A DNA stretch of 42,269 nt from Alkalihalophilus marmarensis DSM 21297 (GCF_000474275.2 NZ_ATAE01000089.1:1-42269), one strand, 5' to 3'; positions 1-7,945 are shown, counted from the first letter of the stretch. The notes: a model not told the origin generated them from the letters alone. Translations and numbers: made by a program.

Positions 1-76
1 AGAAGAAACTGCCCTTTTTTTTATTTTTTTAATCATTTCCTCAGGCCACTAAAAAAACCATGGGTTTATCAGTGGC

Positions 77-127
77 CTCCACGCACATCCCGCAGGAGTC
101 GAGTCCCTTGCACTCCAATCAACGGAG
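77..127 (-). repeat. Truncated hairpin repeat, form B
   Basis: The reverse complement matches the first ~50 bases of the B repeat at 12691-12820, including the terminal GTTGATTGGAG and the ACTCC-GCGGGATGTGCGTG block. The inner core and the right arm are absent, so this is a remnant. Confidence 0.7.
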
Positions 128-263
128 TAAGAATGTTGTTAAGTTGCTCCTTCATTAAAAGCAAATTTTCAGGCATTAGAAAGCGAAAGCAATTATACTT
201 TGGCCTTAAGGGAACTGAATCGTAACAAAATTACCCCACTTAATACTTTCACAAAGCAATAAA

Positions 264-366
264 TCAGCGGATGAAATATGCGAGACTTCTGTGGGGACTA
301 GAGCAGGAGTGAGATCCCACAGGGCATCCCCACGAAAAGCGAAGTATATTTCAGGAGCGGCGCCCC
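264..366 (+). repeat. Hairpin repeat, form A, internally deleted
   Basis: Carries the A-form left arm (GCGGATGAAATAT), the shared core GAGATCCCACAGG and the right arm (AGTATATTTCAGGAGCGGCG). Compared with the copy at 25785-25916 it lacks about 23 bases at the hairpin tip, including the CGAGGAAGCTC block. Confidence 0.75.
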
Positions 367-466
367 TCCTCAAACACACGTTTATTTTCAAGCTGCATTT
401 ACGAGAGGTATACATAAGCCGCATCTCTAATGTTCGTATATTTACAAGTTAATATGTTATCTTTAT

Positions 467-1651
467 TTATCGTTTTAACTTGGGAATCTCGAGATAGGTT
501 CCTGCTCGCCATACCCATTCGAACGGTCCCATTTTAAAGCGTTTGAGCCACCAGCTGCTGAATAGTACTTGGAGCAAGAAAAATCCAACGGCTAGAAGGG
601 CACCAGCAAAATAGCCAATACTATTAAATAAGCCAATTCCATACCCGAAGAATAAGGTAGTAAAGACGATGGACTGCATTAAATAGTTTGTTAGAGACAG
701 CCTGCCGACTTTTGCTAAAGGCTGTAACCATTTTTGTGCTTTAGGGCTTGTAGCTAAAAGAGCAATACTTGTTGCATAGAACATCGCGACAAGCGGTCCG
801 CCGATTGTCATATGAAGCATTTCATAGGAATAGGAATCCCCCATAAAAGCATGTGGAATTTTAGCAGGGAACCCAACGAGCATCGTGATCCACCATATTT
901 TCTTTATGAATGGACGGTTCTCTTCAATGGTCAACAGCCACTTTTTCCGCGCAACAAATGCACCGAGTAAAAACATGCCAAGAACAGCTACTACCGCATT
1001 AAATGTAACAAGGAGCTGGCCCCATCCGCCCATTCCAAATGGATCTGTTGTTAACCTGAATTGTACAACTTCTGCATATGTCCCAGACGTGAGCACTTCT
1101 TTTTCTTCTGCAGAGTAGGCTGCTAGTGAATCTTCAAAAGTGAAGGTGGATTCATCCTCTGGCATTGCAATACTTGAAGCCATCAATAACAAAATGATAA
1201 AAGACCAGATAAGAAGGCCTCGTTCCTTTAAGCGGAGAAACAAAAATAAGATAAATCCTCCGATCGCATATGTTATCAGAATATCTCCATCCCAAATCAA
1301 AAGGTAATGGGCTAACCCAGCGAAAAGCAGAAGGAACATTCTTCTATAATATACAGTTCCAAATCGGAGTTCGCGTTGTTCAAGCCTCTCTTTCAAAAGG
1401 GCCATCCCGTAGCCGAATAAAAATGAAAATAAGGTATAAAAGCTTGCTGTGGCAAAGAATAAGATCGCACTCTCAGCAACTCGGTCAATTGTACCTAATG
1501 GGTAATAATCATGCAGCCCTGGAATCAAGAAAAGACCGTATTGAAAATGCAGGCTGTTAGCAAGTAAAATCCCGAGTAATGCGAGCCCGCGCATCATATC
1601 AAGGGAGGCAATCCGATCATTGTCTTGGATTGAGGTAGCTCGTGTGTTCAT
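467..1651 (-). CDS. DUF418 / YeiB-like membrane protein
   Basis: A 394-residue multi-pass membrane protein. The N-terminus has the family signature around SLDMMRGLALLGILLAN, followed by about ten hydrophobic segments, and the C-terminal third holds the DUF418 domain with GRLSLTNYLMQS and GPFEWVWR near the end. YeiB/DUF418 proteins are widespread in Bacillus; their function is not established and a transport role is only inferred. The open frame extends ten codons further upstream, but the ATG at 1651 sits just after AGGAGG with good spacing, so that start is chosen. It is divergent from the nitroreductase gene and alone on its strand; downstream lies repeat sequence. Confidence 0.88.
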   Translation of the reverse strand: MNTRATSIQDNDRIASLDMMRGLALLGILLANSLHFQYGLFLIPGLHDYYPLGTIDRVAESAILFFATASFYTLFSFLFGYGMALLKERLEQRELRFGTVYYRRMFLLLFAGLAHYLLIWDGDILITYAIGGFILFLFLRLKERGLLIWSFIILLLMASSIAMPEDESTFTFEDSLAAYSAEEKEVLTSGTYAEVVQFRLTTDPFGMGGWGQLLVTFNAVVAVLGMFLLGAFVARKKWLLTIEENRPFIKKIWWITMLVGFPAKIPHAFMGDSYSYEMLHMTIGGPLVAMFYATSIALLATSPKAQKWLQPLAKVGRLSLTNYLMQSIVFTTLFFGYGIGLFNSIGYFAGALLAVGFFLLQVLFSSWWLKRFKMGPFEWVWRAGTYLEIPKLKR

Positions 1652-1793
1652 CTCAAACCTCCTGTGTAAAATTGGAATCATCGTAACTTATTCATTGTAA
1701 AATATTTCTATTACTCTCACAAGACACAATTCTTTCTCCAGCTACATAGATCATGTAAACTATTTAATAAATCAGAAAAAAAGGGTGATTCTT

Positions 1794-2546
1794 ATGAAAA
1801 ATGAAATGACAGAGCTCTTGCAAAGCCATCGTTCGATTCGTGCCTTTACTAGTGAAAAAGTAAGTAAAGGGATGATAGAGGAAATCAGCGAGTCCGGCAG
1901 GTGGGCGCCTACTTCCCATCACGTTCAAGCTTACAGTATTGTTGTCGTCACAGATCAGCAGAAAAAAGATACATTAAGTGAGCTATGCGGCAGCCAGAAG
2001 TATGTCGCTGATTGCCCAGTATTTTTCGTCATTTGTGCAGATTATAACCGTCTAAAAAAGGCTAGCGACAAACATGGGGCTCCTCTTGAAGTTAGAGGCA
2101 TCGAACAAGTTCTTGTAGGAGCAGTTGATGCAGCCCTTGTAGCTGAAAATATGCTTATTGCTGCAAGGTCCTATGGTCTTGGCGGAGTGATGATCGGCGG
2201 CATTCGAAACCTTCCGGACCAAGTAAGTGAGCTTCTCGATCTTCCTGATTATACATTTCCTGTAATGGGATTATGTATCGGTTATCCTGATCAAAACCCT
2301 GATCAAAAGCCACGGCTGCCAAAGGCTGGTGCTGTTCATTATGAGACATATCAACACGATCAAATCACATCATCTCTTGCTCAGTATGATGAAGAAATGA
2401 AGCAATATTATACAGAGCGGACAAATGGTACAAGGAAAACAACGTGGACTGAGATGATGGCAGCTCACCACTCTACCCCAAAGCGTGCACATCTCGATCA
2501 GTTTCTTAAAAATCAAGGATTTTTACATTCTGACACAAAAGATTGA
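1794..2546 (+). CDS. NfrA-like NADPH-dependent nitroreductase/flavin reductase
   Basis: A 250-residue FMN-dependent oxidoreductase of the NfsA/FRP group. The N-terminus has the family pattern LLQSHRSIRAFT and SGRWAPTSHHVQAYS, which contribute FMN contacts; the centre has AAARSYGLGGVMIGGIRN (family: second flavin-binding stretch); the C-terminus ends with the dimer arm AHHSTPKRAHLDQFLK. Length fits the ~250-residue B. subtilis NfrA. Such enzymes reduce flavins, nitroaromatics and quinones with NAD(P)H in the cytoplasm and are often disulfide-stress induced. A GTG lies at 1785, but AAGGGTG at 1781 places the ATG at 1794 as the start. The stop codon overlaps the -35 box of the next promoter. Confidence 0.88.
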   Translation: MKNEMTELLQSHRSIRAFTSEKVSKGMIEEISESGRWAPTSHHVQAYSIVVVTDQQKKDTLSELCGSQKYVADCPVFFVICADYNRLKKASDKHGAPLEVRGIEQVLVGAVDAALVAENMLIAARSYGLGGVMIGGIRNLPDQVSELLDLPDYTFPVMGLCIGYPDQNPDQKPRLPKAGAVHYETYQHDQITSSLAQYDEEMKQYYTERTNGTRKTTWTEMMAAHHSTPKRAHLDQFLKNQGFLHSDTKD

Positions 2547-2571
2547 CAAATCGTTAACAATTCTGTAAACT
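2543..2571 (+). promoter_or_regulatory. SigA promoter of the S-box transcript
   Basis: TTGACA at 2543-2548, a 17-base spacer and TAAACT at 2566-2571. The -35 box overlaps the nitroreductase stop codon. It starts a leader of roughly 260 bases that carries the SAM riboswitch. Confidence 0.75.
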
Positions 2572-2643
2572 CTCATTCATAAAGAGTAAATACATAATGT
2601 GTAGCGCTTTCATTAGAGTGTTAGACAAAATGAATAATCATCA

Positions 2644-2745
2644 CTTATCCAGAGAGACCGAGGGAACAGGCCCGACGACGTCCAGCAACCGCCGCAAGGA
2701 AAGGTGCTCCTTCCTGCAGAATCATTGTATTCTGAAAGATAAGCG
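2644..2745 (+). promoter_or_regulatory. SAM-I (S-box) riboswitch aptamer
   Basis: Begins with CTTATCCAGAGAG, has the conserved GAGGGAACAGGCCCGACGA and CAGCAACC blocks, a GGAAAGGTGCTCCTTCC arm and closes with GATAAG pairing back to CTTATC (helix P1). These are the conserved S-box elements. It lies upstream of a methionine-salvage aminotransferase, the expected regulon. The 3' side (TATTCTGAAAG, 2728-2738) can instead pair with CTTTTCAGAATA at 2769-2780, the antiterminator; SAM binding should free the terminator and switch the gene off. Confidence 0.95.
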
Positions 2746-2762
2746 AATTGTCTTATTCAGAC

Positions 2763-2799
2763 AAGAGCCTTTTCAGAATATGGAAAGGCTCTTTTTTTA
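2763..2799 (+). terminator. Riboswitch expression-platform terminator
   Basis: AAGAGCCTTTTC and GGAAAGGCTCTT form a stem with a 7-base loop, followed by a run of T. Its 5' arm overlaps the antiterminator partner at 2769-2780, so the two structures exclude each other. Confidence 0.92.
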
Positions 2800-2842
2800 T
2801 TTTTAAGTTAATAAATAGGTAGAAAATATAGAGGTGACGCAC

Positions 2843-4021
2843 ATGAAAACATTTGAACCATCTAGAGCTATGAAGAGGCTCCCAAATCAATTTTTTGCAA
2901 AACTCGTTAATAAAGTGAATGAAGTGAAGAAACATCATGATGATGTGATTAATCTCGGGCAAGGCAATCCGGATCAGCCGACACCTGCACATATCGTTGA
3001 GAAATTAAAAGAAGCAGCTGACAATCCAATGCATCATAAATATGCTCCTTTTGCAGGTCACACGTTTCTAAAGGAAGCTGTCGCTGAATATTACCATCGT
3101 GAATACGGAGTAGAAATAGATGCACAAACAGAAGTGGCTGTACTGGGCGGGGCTAAAACAGGTCTAATTGAGCTTAGTCAGTGCTTGTTAAATCCTGAAG
3201 ATCTTGCCCTCGTACCAGATCCTGGATACCCTGATTACTGGTCAGGGGTTGAGCTTGCCGGAGCAAAGATGCACATGATGCCTCTGTTACAAGAATTGGA
3301 TTTTCATCCCGACTTTACAACACTTAAAGAAGAAACACTTGAACAAGCTAAATTAATGTTCTTGAATTACCCTAATAACCCAACTGGCGCGATTGCTACA
3401 CCAGTTTTGTTTCAAGATGCAATTGAACTTGGCCAAAAGCATGATCTATGTATTGTTCATGATTTTGCTTATGGGGCGATTGGTTTTGAAGGAAAGAAGC
3501 CTCTTAGTTTCTTGCAATTAAAAGGAGCAAAAGATGTTGGTGTAGAAGTGATGACGTTATCCAAAACATACAATATGGCAGGTTGGAGAGTCGGGTTTGT
3601 TGTTGGAAACAAAAGCGTGGTGAGTGCAATTGAAAAGCTTCAGGATCACTTATTTTGCAGTATTTTTGGAGGGATTCAAGAAGCGGCTGCTCATGCGCTC
3701 TTATCAGATCAACAGTGTGTAGATGATCTTGTAGCCACATATGAGGCCCGCCGTAACGTACTAGTTGAAGCAGCACATAAAGCAGGGTGGGAAGCAGAAG
3801 CGCCGCTTGGATCGTTCTTTGCATGGTTCCCTGTTCCAAAAGACTATACATCAGAAGAATTTGCAGATATTCTTCTTGAAGAAGCAAGAGTTGTGGTCGC
3901 TCCTGGGGTCGGGTTTGGTAAATACGGAGAAGGATATGTTCGCATAGGGCTGCTTGCAGATGAAGACACATTAAGAGAGGCAATGGAGCGTATCGGGGCT
4001 CTTCGGCTCTTTGACAAATAA
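2843..4021 (+). CDS. mtnE: Methionine-salvage aminotransferase, MtnE-like
   Basis: A 392-residue pyridoxal-phosphate class I/II aminotransferase. Visible motifs are VINLGQGNPDQPTP at the N-terminus, FLNYPNNPTGA, HDFAYGAIGF and the cofactor lysine near residue 241 in SKTYNMAGWRVG. It closely follows B. subtilis MtnE (YkrV), which transaminates 2-oxo-4-methylthiobutyrate to methionine in the last salvage step. The S-box leader strongly supports this role. The GTG at 2834 overlaps the GAGGTGA ribosome site, so the ATG at 2843 is taken. It stands alone: no mtnK, mtnA, mtnW, mtnX, mtnB or mtnD is in the window. A general amino acid:2-oxoacid aminotransferase is the alternative. Confidence 0.88.
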   Translation: MKTFEPSRAMKRLPNQFFAKLVNKVNEVKKHHDDVINLGQGNPDQPTPAHIVEKLKEAADNPMHHKYAPFAGHTFLKEAVAEYYHREYGVEIDAQTEVAVLGGAKTGLIELSQCLLNPEDLALVPDPGYPDYWSGVELAGAKMHMMPLLQELDFHPDFTTLKEETLEQAKLMFLNYPNNPTGAIATPVLFQDAIELGQKHDLCIVHDFAYGAIGFEGKKPLSFLQLKGAKDVGVEVMTLSKTYNMAGWRVGFVVGNKSVVSAIEKLQDHLFCSIFGGIQEAAAHALLSDQQCVDDLVATYEARRNVLVEAAHKAGWEAEAPLGSFFAWFPVPKDYTSEEFADILLEEARVVVAPGVGFGKYGEGYVRIGLLADEDTLREAMERIGALRLFDK

Positions 4022-4042
4022 AAGGTAATAAGACAAACAATC

Positions 4043-4077
4043 TCTCACATAAAACATATAGAGTTACTATATGTGAA
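4043..4077. promoter_or_regulatory. Inverted repeat ahead of manganese catalase
   Basis: TCACATA and TATGTGA, about 19 bases apart, lie just upstream of the catalase ribosome site. They could be a protein operator or an mRNA stem in the leader; the sequence does not decide. Confidence 0.35.
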
Positions 4078-4092
4078 ATAGGAGGGATTGTT

Positions 4093-4989
4093 TTGTTTAC
4101 TCGCTATAATCGCTTAGCTATTGAACTCCCTAAGCCAAAGGCTCCTGATGCCAATGCCGCTGCTGCTGTACAGGAACTTCTTGGCGGGAAATTTGGGGAG
4201 ATGTCGACGTTAAATAACTACTTATTTCAGTCATTTAACTTCCGGAACAAAAAGAAGTTAAAACCGTTTTTTGATTTAGTCGCTAGTATTACAGCTGAAG
4301 AGCTTGGTCATGTTGAACTGGTCTCAAACACGATTAACTTAATGATTGAAGGGACGACATTCCCAGGAGACCCGAATATTGCACCGATGCAGGCAGCTAC
4401 TGACAAGCGGAATACGGCCCATTTTATTCAAACGGCACAAACGTCTTACCCAATGGACTCAATGGGAGGATCGTGGAGAGGAGACTATGTTTTTAACAGC
4501 GGCAACTTAATCCTTGATTTATTACACAATTTCTTCTTAGAGTGCGGAGCGAGAACACATAAGATGCGTGTATATGAAATGACAAGCAACCCAGTAGCTC
4601 GTGAGATGATTGGGTATTTACTTGTGCGCGGGGGAGTTCATGTTGTGGCTTATGCAAAGGCAATTGAAATTGCAACAGGTGTTGATGTAACAAAGATGCT
4701 TCCAATTCCAAACTTGGATAATGCAGCTTTTGAGACAACAAGGAAATTCGAAGCAGAGGGCGTGCACCGTAAATTATATACATGGAGTGCCACGGATTAC
4801 AGAGATATAGATAAGATCTGGAAAGGAAATCATCCACTGCAGGGAGGCCAGCTCGAAGTGATCGTAGGGGCCCCAGCCGGAGCACCAATGCCTGACTTAG
4901 AAGAAATTCCTGAGGAGTTTGCACCTGGGATCTCTAAGGAAGATTTCGATGAGATTGTCAAACGTCTTCAACGTTCTGCTGGTATATGA
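4093..4989 (+). CDS. Manganese catalase
   Basis: A 298-residue non-haem dimanganese catalase that splits hydrogen peroxide into water and oxygen, similar to B. subtilis YdbD. The four-helix ferritin-like core shows the metal ligands expected for the family: Glu near 37 (GKFGEMST), Glu and His at about 70-74 (TAEELGHVE), Glu near 150 (FLECGAR) and His near 183 (GGVHVVAY). The start is a TTG, chosen because AGGAGG at 4080-4085 is well spaced and no in-frame ATG is near. It follows the aminotransferase after 71 bases with no clear terminator between, so some read-through is possible. In B. subtilis the homologue belongs to the general stress response; I see no convincing SigB promoter here. Confidence 0.93.
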   Translation: MFTRYNRLAIELPKPKAPDANAAAAVQELLGGKFGEMSTLNNYLFQSFNFRNKKKLKPFFDLVASITAEELGHVELVSNTINLMIEGTTFPGDPNIAPMQAATDKRNTAHFIQTAQTSYPMDSMGGSWRGDYVFNSGNLILDLLHNFFLECGARTHKMRVYEMTSNPVAREMIGYLLVRGGVHVVAYAKAIEIATGVDVTKMLPIPNLDNAAFETTRKFEAEGVHRKLYTWSATDYRDIDKIWKGNHPLQGGQLEVIVGAPAGAPMPDLEEIPEEFAPGISKEDFDEIVKRLQRSAGI

Positions 4990-4996
4990 TGAACGG

Positions 4997-5032
4997 AGCG
5001 CACAGTAGAACATATATTGTGCGCTTCTTTCG
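4997..5032 (+). terminator. Terminator after manganese catalase
   Basis: An 8-bp stem AGCGCACA/TGTGCGCT (4997-5004 and 5018-5025) followed by a T-rich stretch. Confidence 0.75.
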
Positions 5033-5041
5033 TTTTGCGAA

Positions 5042-5055
5042 ACAAAGCGCTTTCA
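5042..5055. promoter_or_regulatory. Probable CcpA cre site
   Basis: ACAAAGCGCTTTCA matches the palindromic cre consensus TGAAAGCGCTTTCA at 12 of 14 positions. It overlaps the likely -35 box TTTCAA (5051-5056) of the next promoter, which would give repression in the presence of preferred sugars. Confidence 0.6.
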
Positions 5056-5079
5056 ATTTTTAGAATTATTTAATAAAAT
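5051..5079 (+). promoter_or_regulatory. Candidate SigA promoter of the dehydrogenase operon
   Basis: TTTCAA, a 17-base spacer and TAAAAT, with the start codon about 25 bases downstream. The -35 is weak, but the overlap with the cre site is in favour. Confidence 0.45.
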
Positions 5080-5104
5080 ATGAGTTGGAGAGGAGTGTAG
5101 AAAA

Positions 5105-6166
5105 ATGAAACAGATAAAATTAGCAGTCATCCCAGGAGACGGGGTTGGCGTTGAAATTATGCCGTACGCAACAAAGGTACTAGATGCAGTAGCAGACCTG
5201 CACGGAGGCCTGAAATTTGAGCATGAGTGGTATCCATACAGCTGTGAGTATTATCTTGAGCACGGCGAGATGATGCCAAGAGATGGACTAGATCAGCTTA
5301 GCCAGCATGATGCTGTCTTTTTAGGAGCGGTAGGAAACCCAAAGCTTGTTGCGGACCATATCTCTTTATGGGGGCTACTTATCAATATCCGCAGAGGTTT
5401 TAAACAAACATTAAATATTAGACATGCTAAACAATTAAGAGGCATTCAGCCGATGGTCACTAATCCTGGCGGGTTTGATCTTATTGTTGTGCGTGAAAAT
5501 AGTGAGGGTGAATATAGTGAAGTAGGCGGCCGTATCCATTCTGGTGAAGATGAGGTCGTTGTCCAAAATGCAGTATTTACGAGAAAAGCAACAGAACGCG
5601 CGATGCGTTATGCCTTTGATTTAGCTAAAACTCGAAAAGGTCATGTCACAAGTGCAACAAAGTCAAATGGAATTGTATTCTCTATGCCATTTTGGGATGA
5701 AGTATTTGAGCAAGTAGGACAAGACTATCAGGACATTGAAAAACGTACAGCTCACATCGATGCCTTATCTGCGTTCCTTGTGTCTAAACCAGCAGAATTT
5801 GATGTGATTGTGGCGAGTAACTTATTTGGCGATATCTTAACTGATATTAGTGCAGCAGTCATGGGGAGTATTGGAATCGGTCCTGCTGCCAACTTAAATG
5901 TAGACGGTACACATCCTTCCATGTTTGAGCCCGTACATGGCTCTGCCCCTGATATCGTTGGACGTGGAATTGCTAACCCAATCGGGCAAATTTGGACGGG
6001 GAAAATGATGCTTGATCACTTTGGAGAAAGTGAGCTTGCTGATCAGCTGCTCACAATTGTGGAAGATGTAACGGAATCGGGTATGAAAACACCTGATGTG
6101 GGCGGCAATGCGACAACAGGCGAAGTCAGTGAAGAAATCATTTCACGGATTAAACAACTTACTTAA
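5105..6166 (+). CDS. Tartrate/D-malate dehydrogenase (YcsA-like)
   Basis: A 353-residue decarboxylating hydroxyacid dehydrogenase of the isocitrate/isopropylmalate family. It has the family's IPGDGVG start, SLWGLLINIRRGFKQ with the substrate-contact region, VRENSEGEY, KSNG and the metal-binding stretch VIVASNLFGDILTDISAA, then GSAPDIVGRGIANPIG. SLWGLL and the length favour the tartrate/D-malate dehydrogenase branch (B. subtilis YcsA, E. coli DmlA) over LeuB. It would oxidise and decarboxylate D-malate or tartrate with NAD. It is followed after 14 bases by a FAH-family gene, apparently as an operon, with a cre site ahead. The exact substrate cannot be read from the sequence. Confidence 0.82.
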   Translation: MKQIKLAVIPGDGVGVEIMPYATKVLDAVADLHGGLKFEHEWYPYSCEYYLEHGEMMPRDGLDQLSQHDAVFLGAVGNPKLVADHISLWGLLINIRRGFKQTLNIRHAKQLRGIQPMVTNPGGFDLIVVRENSEGEYSEVGGRIHSGEDEVVVQNAVFTRKATERAMRYAFDLAKTRKGHVTSATKSNGIVFSMPFWDEVFEQVGQDYQDIEKRTAHIDALSAFLVSKPAEFDVIVASNLFGDILTDISAAVMGSIGIGPAANLNVDGTHPSMFEPVHGSAPDIVGRGIANPIGQIWTGKMMLDHFGESELADQLLTIVEDVTESGMKTPDVGGNATTGEVSEEIISRIKQLT

Positions 6167-6180
6167 GAGGAGCGATTGTC

Positions 6181-6807
6181 ATGAATGAAGTGAAAAATAT
6201 CTTTTGTATCGGCCGTAATTATGCCAAGCATGCGGTTGAATTAGGAAATGAAGTGCCGGAAGCTCCAATTCTTTTTACAAAGCCGACACATGCCCTTACT
6301 TATGCTAAAGGAGAAGACATCACGTTTCCGGCTGATAAAGGGGAGATTCACCATGAACTAGAAGTTATTCTACATATCGATAAGCCTGTAAAACAAGGTG
6401 ACCGCTTAGATGATGTAGTAAGCGATATTTCACTTGGGATTGATTTCACATTAAGAGATGTGCAAAGTGAGCTTAAGAAAAAAGGTCAGCCGTGGGATAG
6501 AGCGAAAGGGTTCCCTAATGCAGCAGTCACGACAGAGCGCTTTCCTTTCCCAGGCATAGAAGCATGCCGCAAAGAAACATTCTCACTTCTTAAAAACGGA
6601 GAAGTGGCTCAAGAAGGAACAATTAATGAGATGATGTTTGATTTTCAAGCGATTATCGATGAATGTCAGCAAGTGTTTGGGCTAGATGCAGGAGATTTAA
6701 TCTACACTGGTACACCAGAAGGAGTTGGTCCTATTAAAGATGGAGATCAATTCGAGTTTTTCTGGGGAAGCAAACGTATCGGAAGCTTTATTGTATCAAT
6801 GAAATAA
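6181..6807 (+). CDS. Fumarylacetoacetase-fold hydrolase (FAHD1/YisK-like)
   Basis: A 208-residue FAH-family protein. The start CIGRNYAKHAVELGNEVP is typical, and the metal-binding acidic residues are visible in GEIHHELEVILHI and GIDFTLRDVQ. Family members decarboxylate oxaloacetate-type or hydrolyse beta-diketo acids in the cytoplasm with Mg or Mn. It follows the dehydrogenase by 14 bases with its own ribosome site GAGGAGCG, so the two are probably co-transcribed. A dehydrogenase plus a FAH enzyme suggests use of a C4 hydroxyacid such as tartrate or malate, with the hydrolase acting on an oxaloacetate-like product; that link is inference. Confidence 0.82.
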   Translation: MNEVKNIFCIGRNYAKHAVELGNEVPEAPILFTKPTHALTYAKGEDITFPADKGEIHHELEVILHIDKPVKQGDRLDDVVSDISLGIDFTLRDVQSELKKKGQPWDRAKGFPNAAVTTERFPFPGIEACRKETFSLLKNGEVAQEGTINEMMFDFQAIIDECQQVFGLDAGDLIYTGTPEGVGPIKDGDQFEFFWGSKRIGSFIVSMK

Positions 6808-6813
6808 ATGAAG

Positions 6814-6848
6814 AGGAGCTGATCCGAGTGGGTCAGCTCCTTAGTTAT
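6814..6848 (+). terminator. Stem-loop after the FAH gene
   Basis: AGGAGCTGA/TCAGCTCCT makes a strong 9-bp stem, but only a weak T stretch follows. It probably ends the operon. Confidence 0.6.
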
Positions 6849-6924
6849 GCAGCTAGAGTGGCGCAATTCCGCGGTGAACCAATCTAATTCTGATGCACAG
6901 CGACACATATCTTGGTTGAATCCT

Positions 6925-7040
6925 CACAATAACAAGAGAACGACGCAATAAGTCCGGCAACGAACGCAATAACGTGATCAACACGCACAATCTGCTTGCC
7001 AACTAACGCATAAATTCCTTCAAAGAATACAATGAACACT
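6925..7040. repeat. Degenerate ~20-bp tandem repeat
   Basis: Units beginning with GCAATAA or close variants (CACAATA, GCAATAA, GCAATAA, GCACAAT, GCATAA, ACAATG) start near 6925, 6945, 6966, 6985, 7008 and 7029, that is every 19-23 bases, several ending in CAACGAA/CAACTAA. No open frame of note runs through it and its role is unknown. Confidence 0.5.
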
Positions 7041-7074
7041 TATATATCTACGCCAAAAGAGCAGACAGATTAGA

Positions 7075-7713
7075 TTAATCATTCAAAGCTGTATAAACGG
7101 CCACTTTGTATTCAAATCGAGTTTTCTCCACAGCCTTTCCCGGTTCTCCAAAATAAAAGCCTAACAGCTTACGTGCTTCTTCCACATGATCAAAGATAAA
7201 AGCTGTCTCAATTACGTGATAATCAAAACCGCGCTTAATCCAGTGATTTGTGCTGCTCGTAATTAAACGGTCTGAGAGCGCACAAAACTCATCTTCCCCG
7301 TAATTGTCAACGATTATCAATGGCCCGCCTTTTTTAACTACCCGTTTCATTTCGGCTATCCCTTTATCAAGGTCAGTGATTCCTTCAAAGAAGAAGGCCC
7401 AAGTGGAATAGGCGGCATCAAATGTATGAGTGTGAAAAGGAATATCCTGAGCGCAGCCTTTTGTAAAAATCACTTGCTTTGTGCGGTCAATCATTAACTC
7501 ATCGGGCTCCATTCCAATAATCGTACGTTGAGTGGTTTGCAGCTTTGCTGCTGTAAACCCATTTCCTGCTCCTATATCAAGAATCAATCCATTAGGCAGC
7601 AGTTGTTGTAGTTCATCTATTACTTTCCCCTCCCGGTCCATACACCGGCGTTCAATCTCAAATAATTCAGGGTGGGTACCGCCATAAAAAGGGATAATAT
7701 CAGTTTGTTTCAT
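7075..7713 (-). CDS. Class I SAM-dependent methyltransferase
   Basis: A 212-residue cytoplasmic methyltransferase. The SAM-binding motif I is LILDIGAGNGFTA at about residues 42-55, followed by GMEPDE (end of second strand), AQDIPFHTHTFDAAYSTWAFFF and KRVVKKGGPLIIVDNYG, the usual order in UbiE/Methyltransf_11 proteins. The start is fixed by AAGGAGG seven bases upstream. It is a single gene facing the end of the FAH operon. Its substrate cannot be inferred. Confidence 0.85.
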   Translation of the reverse strand: MKQTDIIPFYGGTHPELFEIERRCMDREGKVIDELQQLLPNGLILDIGAGNGFTAAKLQTTQRTIIGMEPDELMIDRTKQVIFTKGCAQDIPFHTHTFDAAYSTWAFFFEGITDLDKGIAEMKRVVKKGGPLIIVDNYGEDEFCALSDRLITSSTNHWIKRGFDYHVIETAFIFDHVEEARKLLGFYFGEPGKAVEKTRFEYKVAVYTALND

Positions 7714-7945
7714 TCATAAGCCTCCTTTTAAAATTGATTACATGTAAGGAGTTTCTCGACTAAATTTGTTAATTTCACGGTTTAACCCTTTTCCATTAAA
7801 AAAGTGATAAGTGTTTTACCTGCAGCCTTTGAGCAGTATTAATTTGCCAGGCGTAATTTGTTTTGCTCGCTAGTAATTAGAAGATTATTATAACTTAAAG
7901 AATATCATAATCTTTTATGGTTGGAAGAGGGGAATTTAAATAAAA

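Larger units (their letters stand above)
1..466. other. Gene-free stretch with terminator tail and degraded repeats
   Basis: No credible gene is seen here. The first ~30 bases (a short GC run followed by two runs of T) look like the 3' half of an intrinsic terminator whose other half lies outside the window; this is inference. Positions 43-50 and 71-78 form an 8-bp inverted repeat (AGGCCACT/AGTGGCCT) with no T-run after it on either strand. The rest holds a truncated B repeat (77-127), a homologous spacer and a shortened A repeat (264-366). An open frame on the minus strand at 206-424 is repeat sequence, not a gene. Confidence 0.6.

Noticed and set aside
43-78. Hairpin as terminator of the DUF418 gene
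   Set aside because: It is ~390 bases past the stop codon and lacks a T-run after it on the minus strand.
206-424. Minus-strand open frame of 72 codons
   Set aside because: It runs through the A-form repeat, has no good ribosome site and matches no protein pattern.
2597-2612. AGCGCTTTCA upstream of the S-box as a second cre site
   Set aside because: Only 11 of 14 consensus positions fit, and the gene is already controlled by SAM.
2753-2992. Minus-strand open frame over the riboswitch terminator and mtnE start
   Set aside because: It is antisense to a clear riboswitch and coding start; no ribosome site.
6925-7040. Possible CRISPR array
   Set aside because: The units are degenerate and only ~20 bases apart, with no constant repeat plus spacer and no cas genes nearby.
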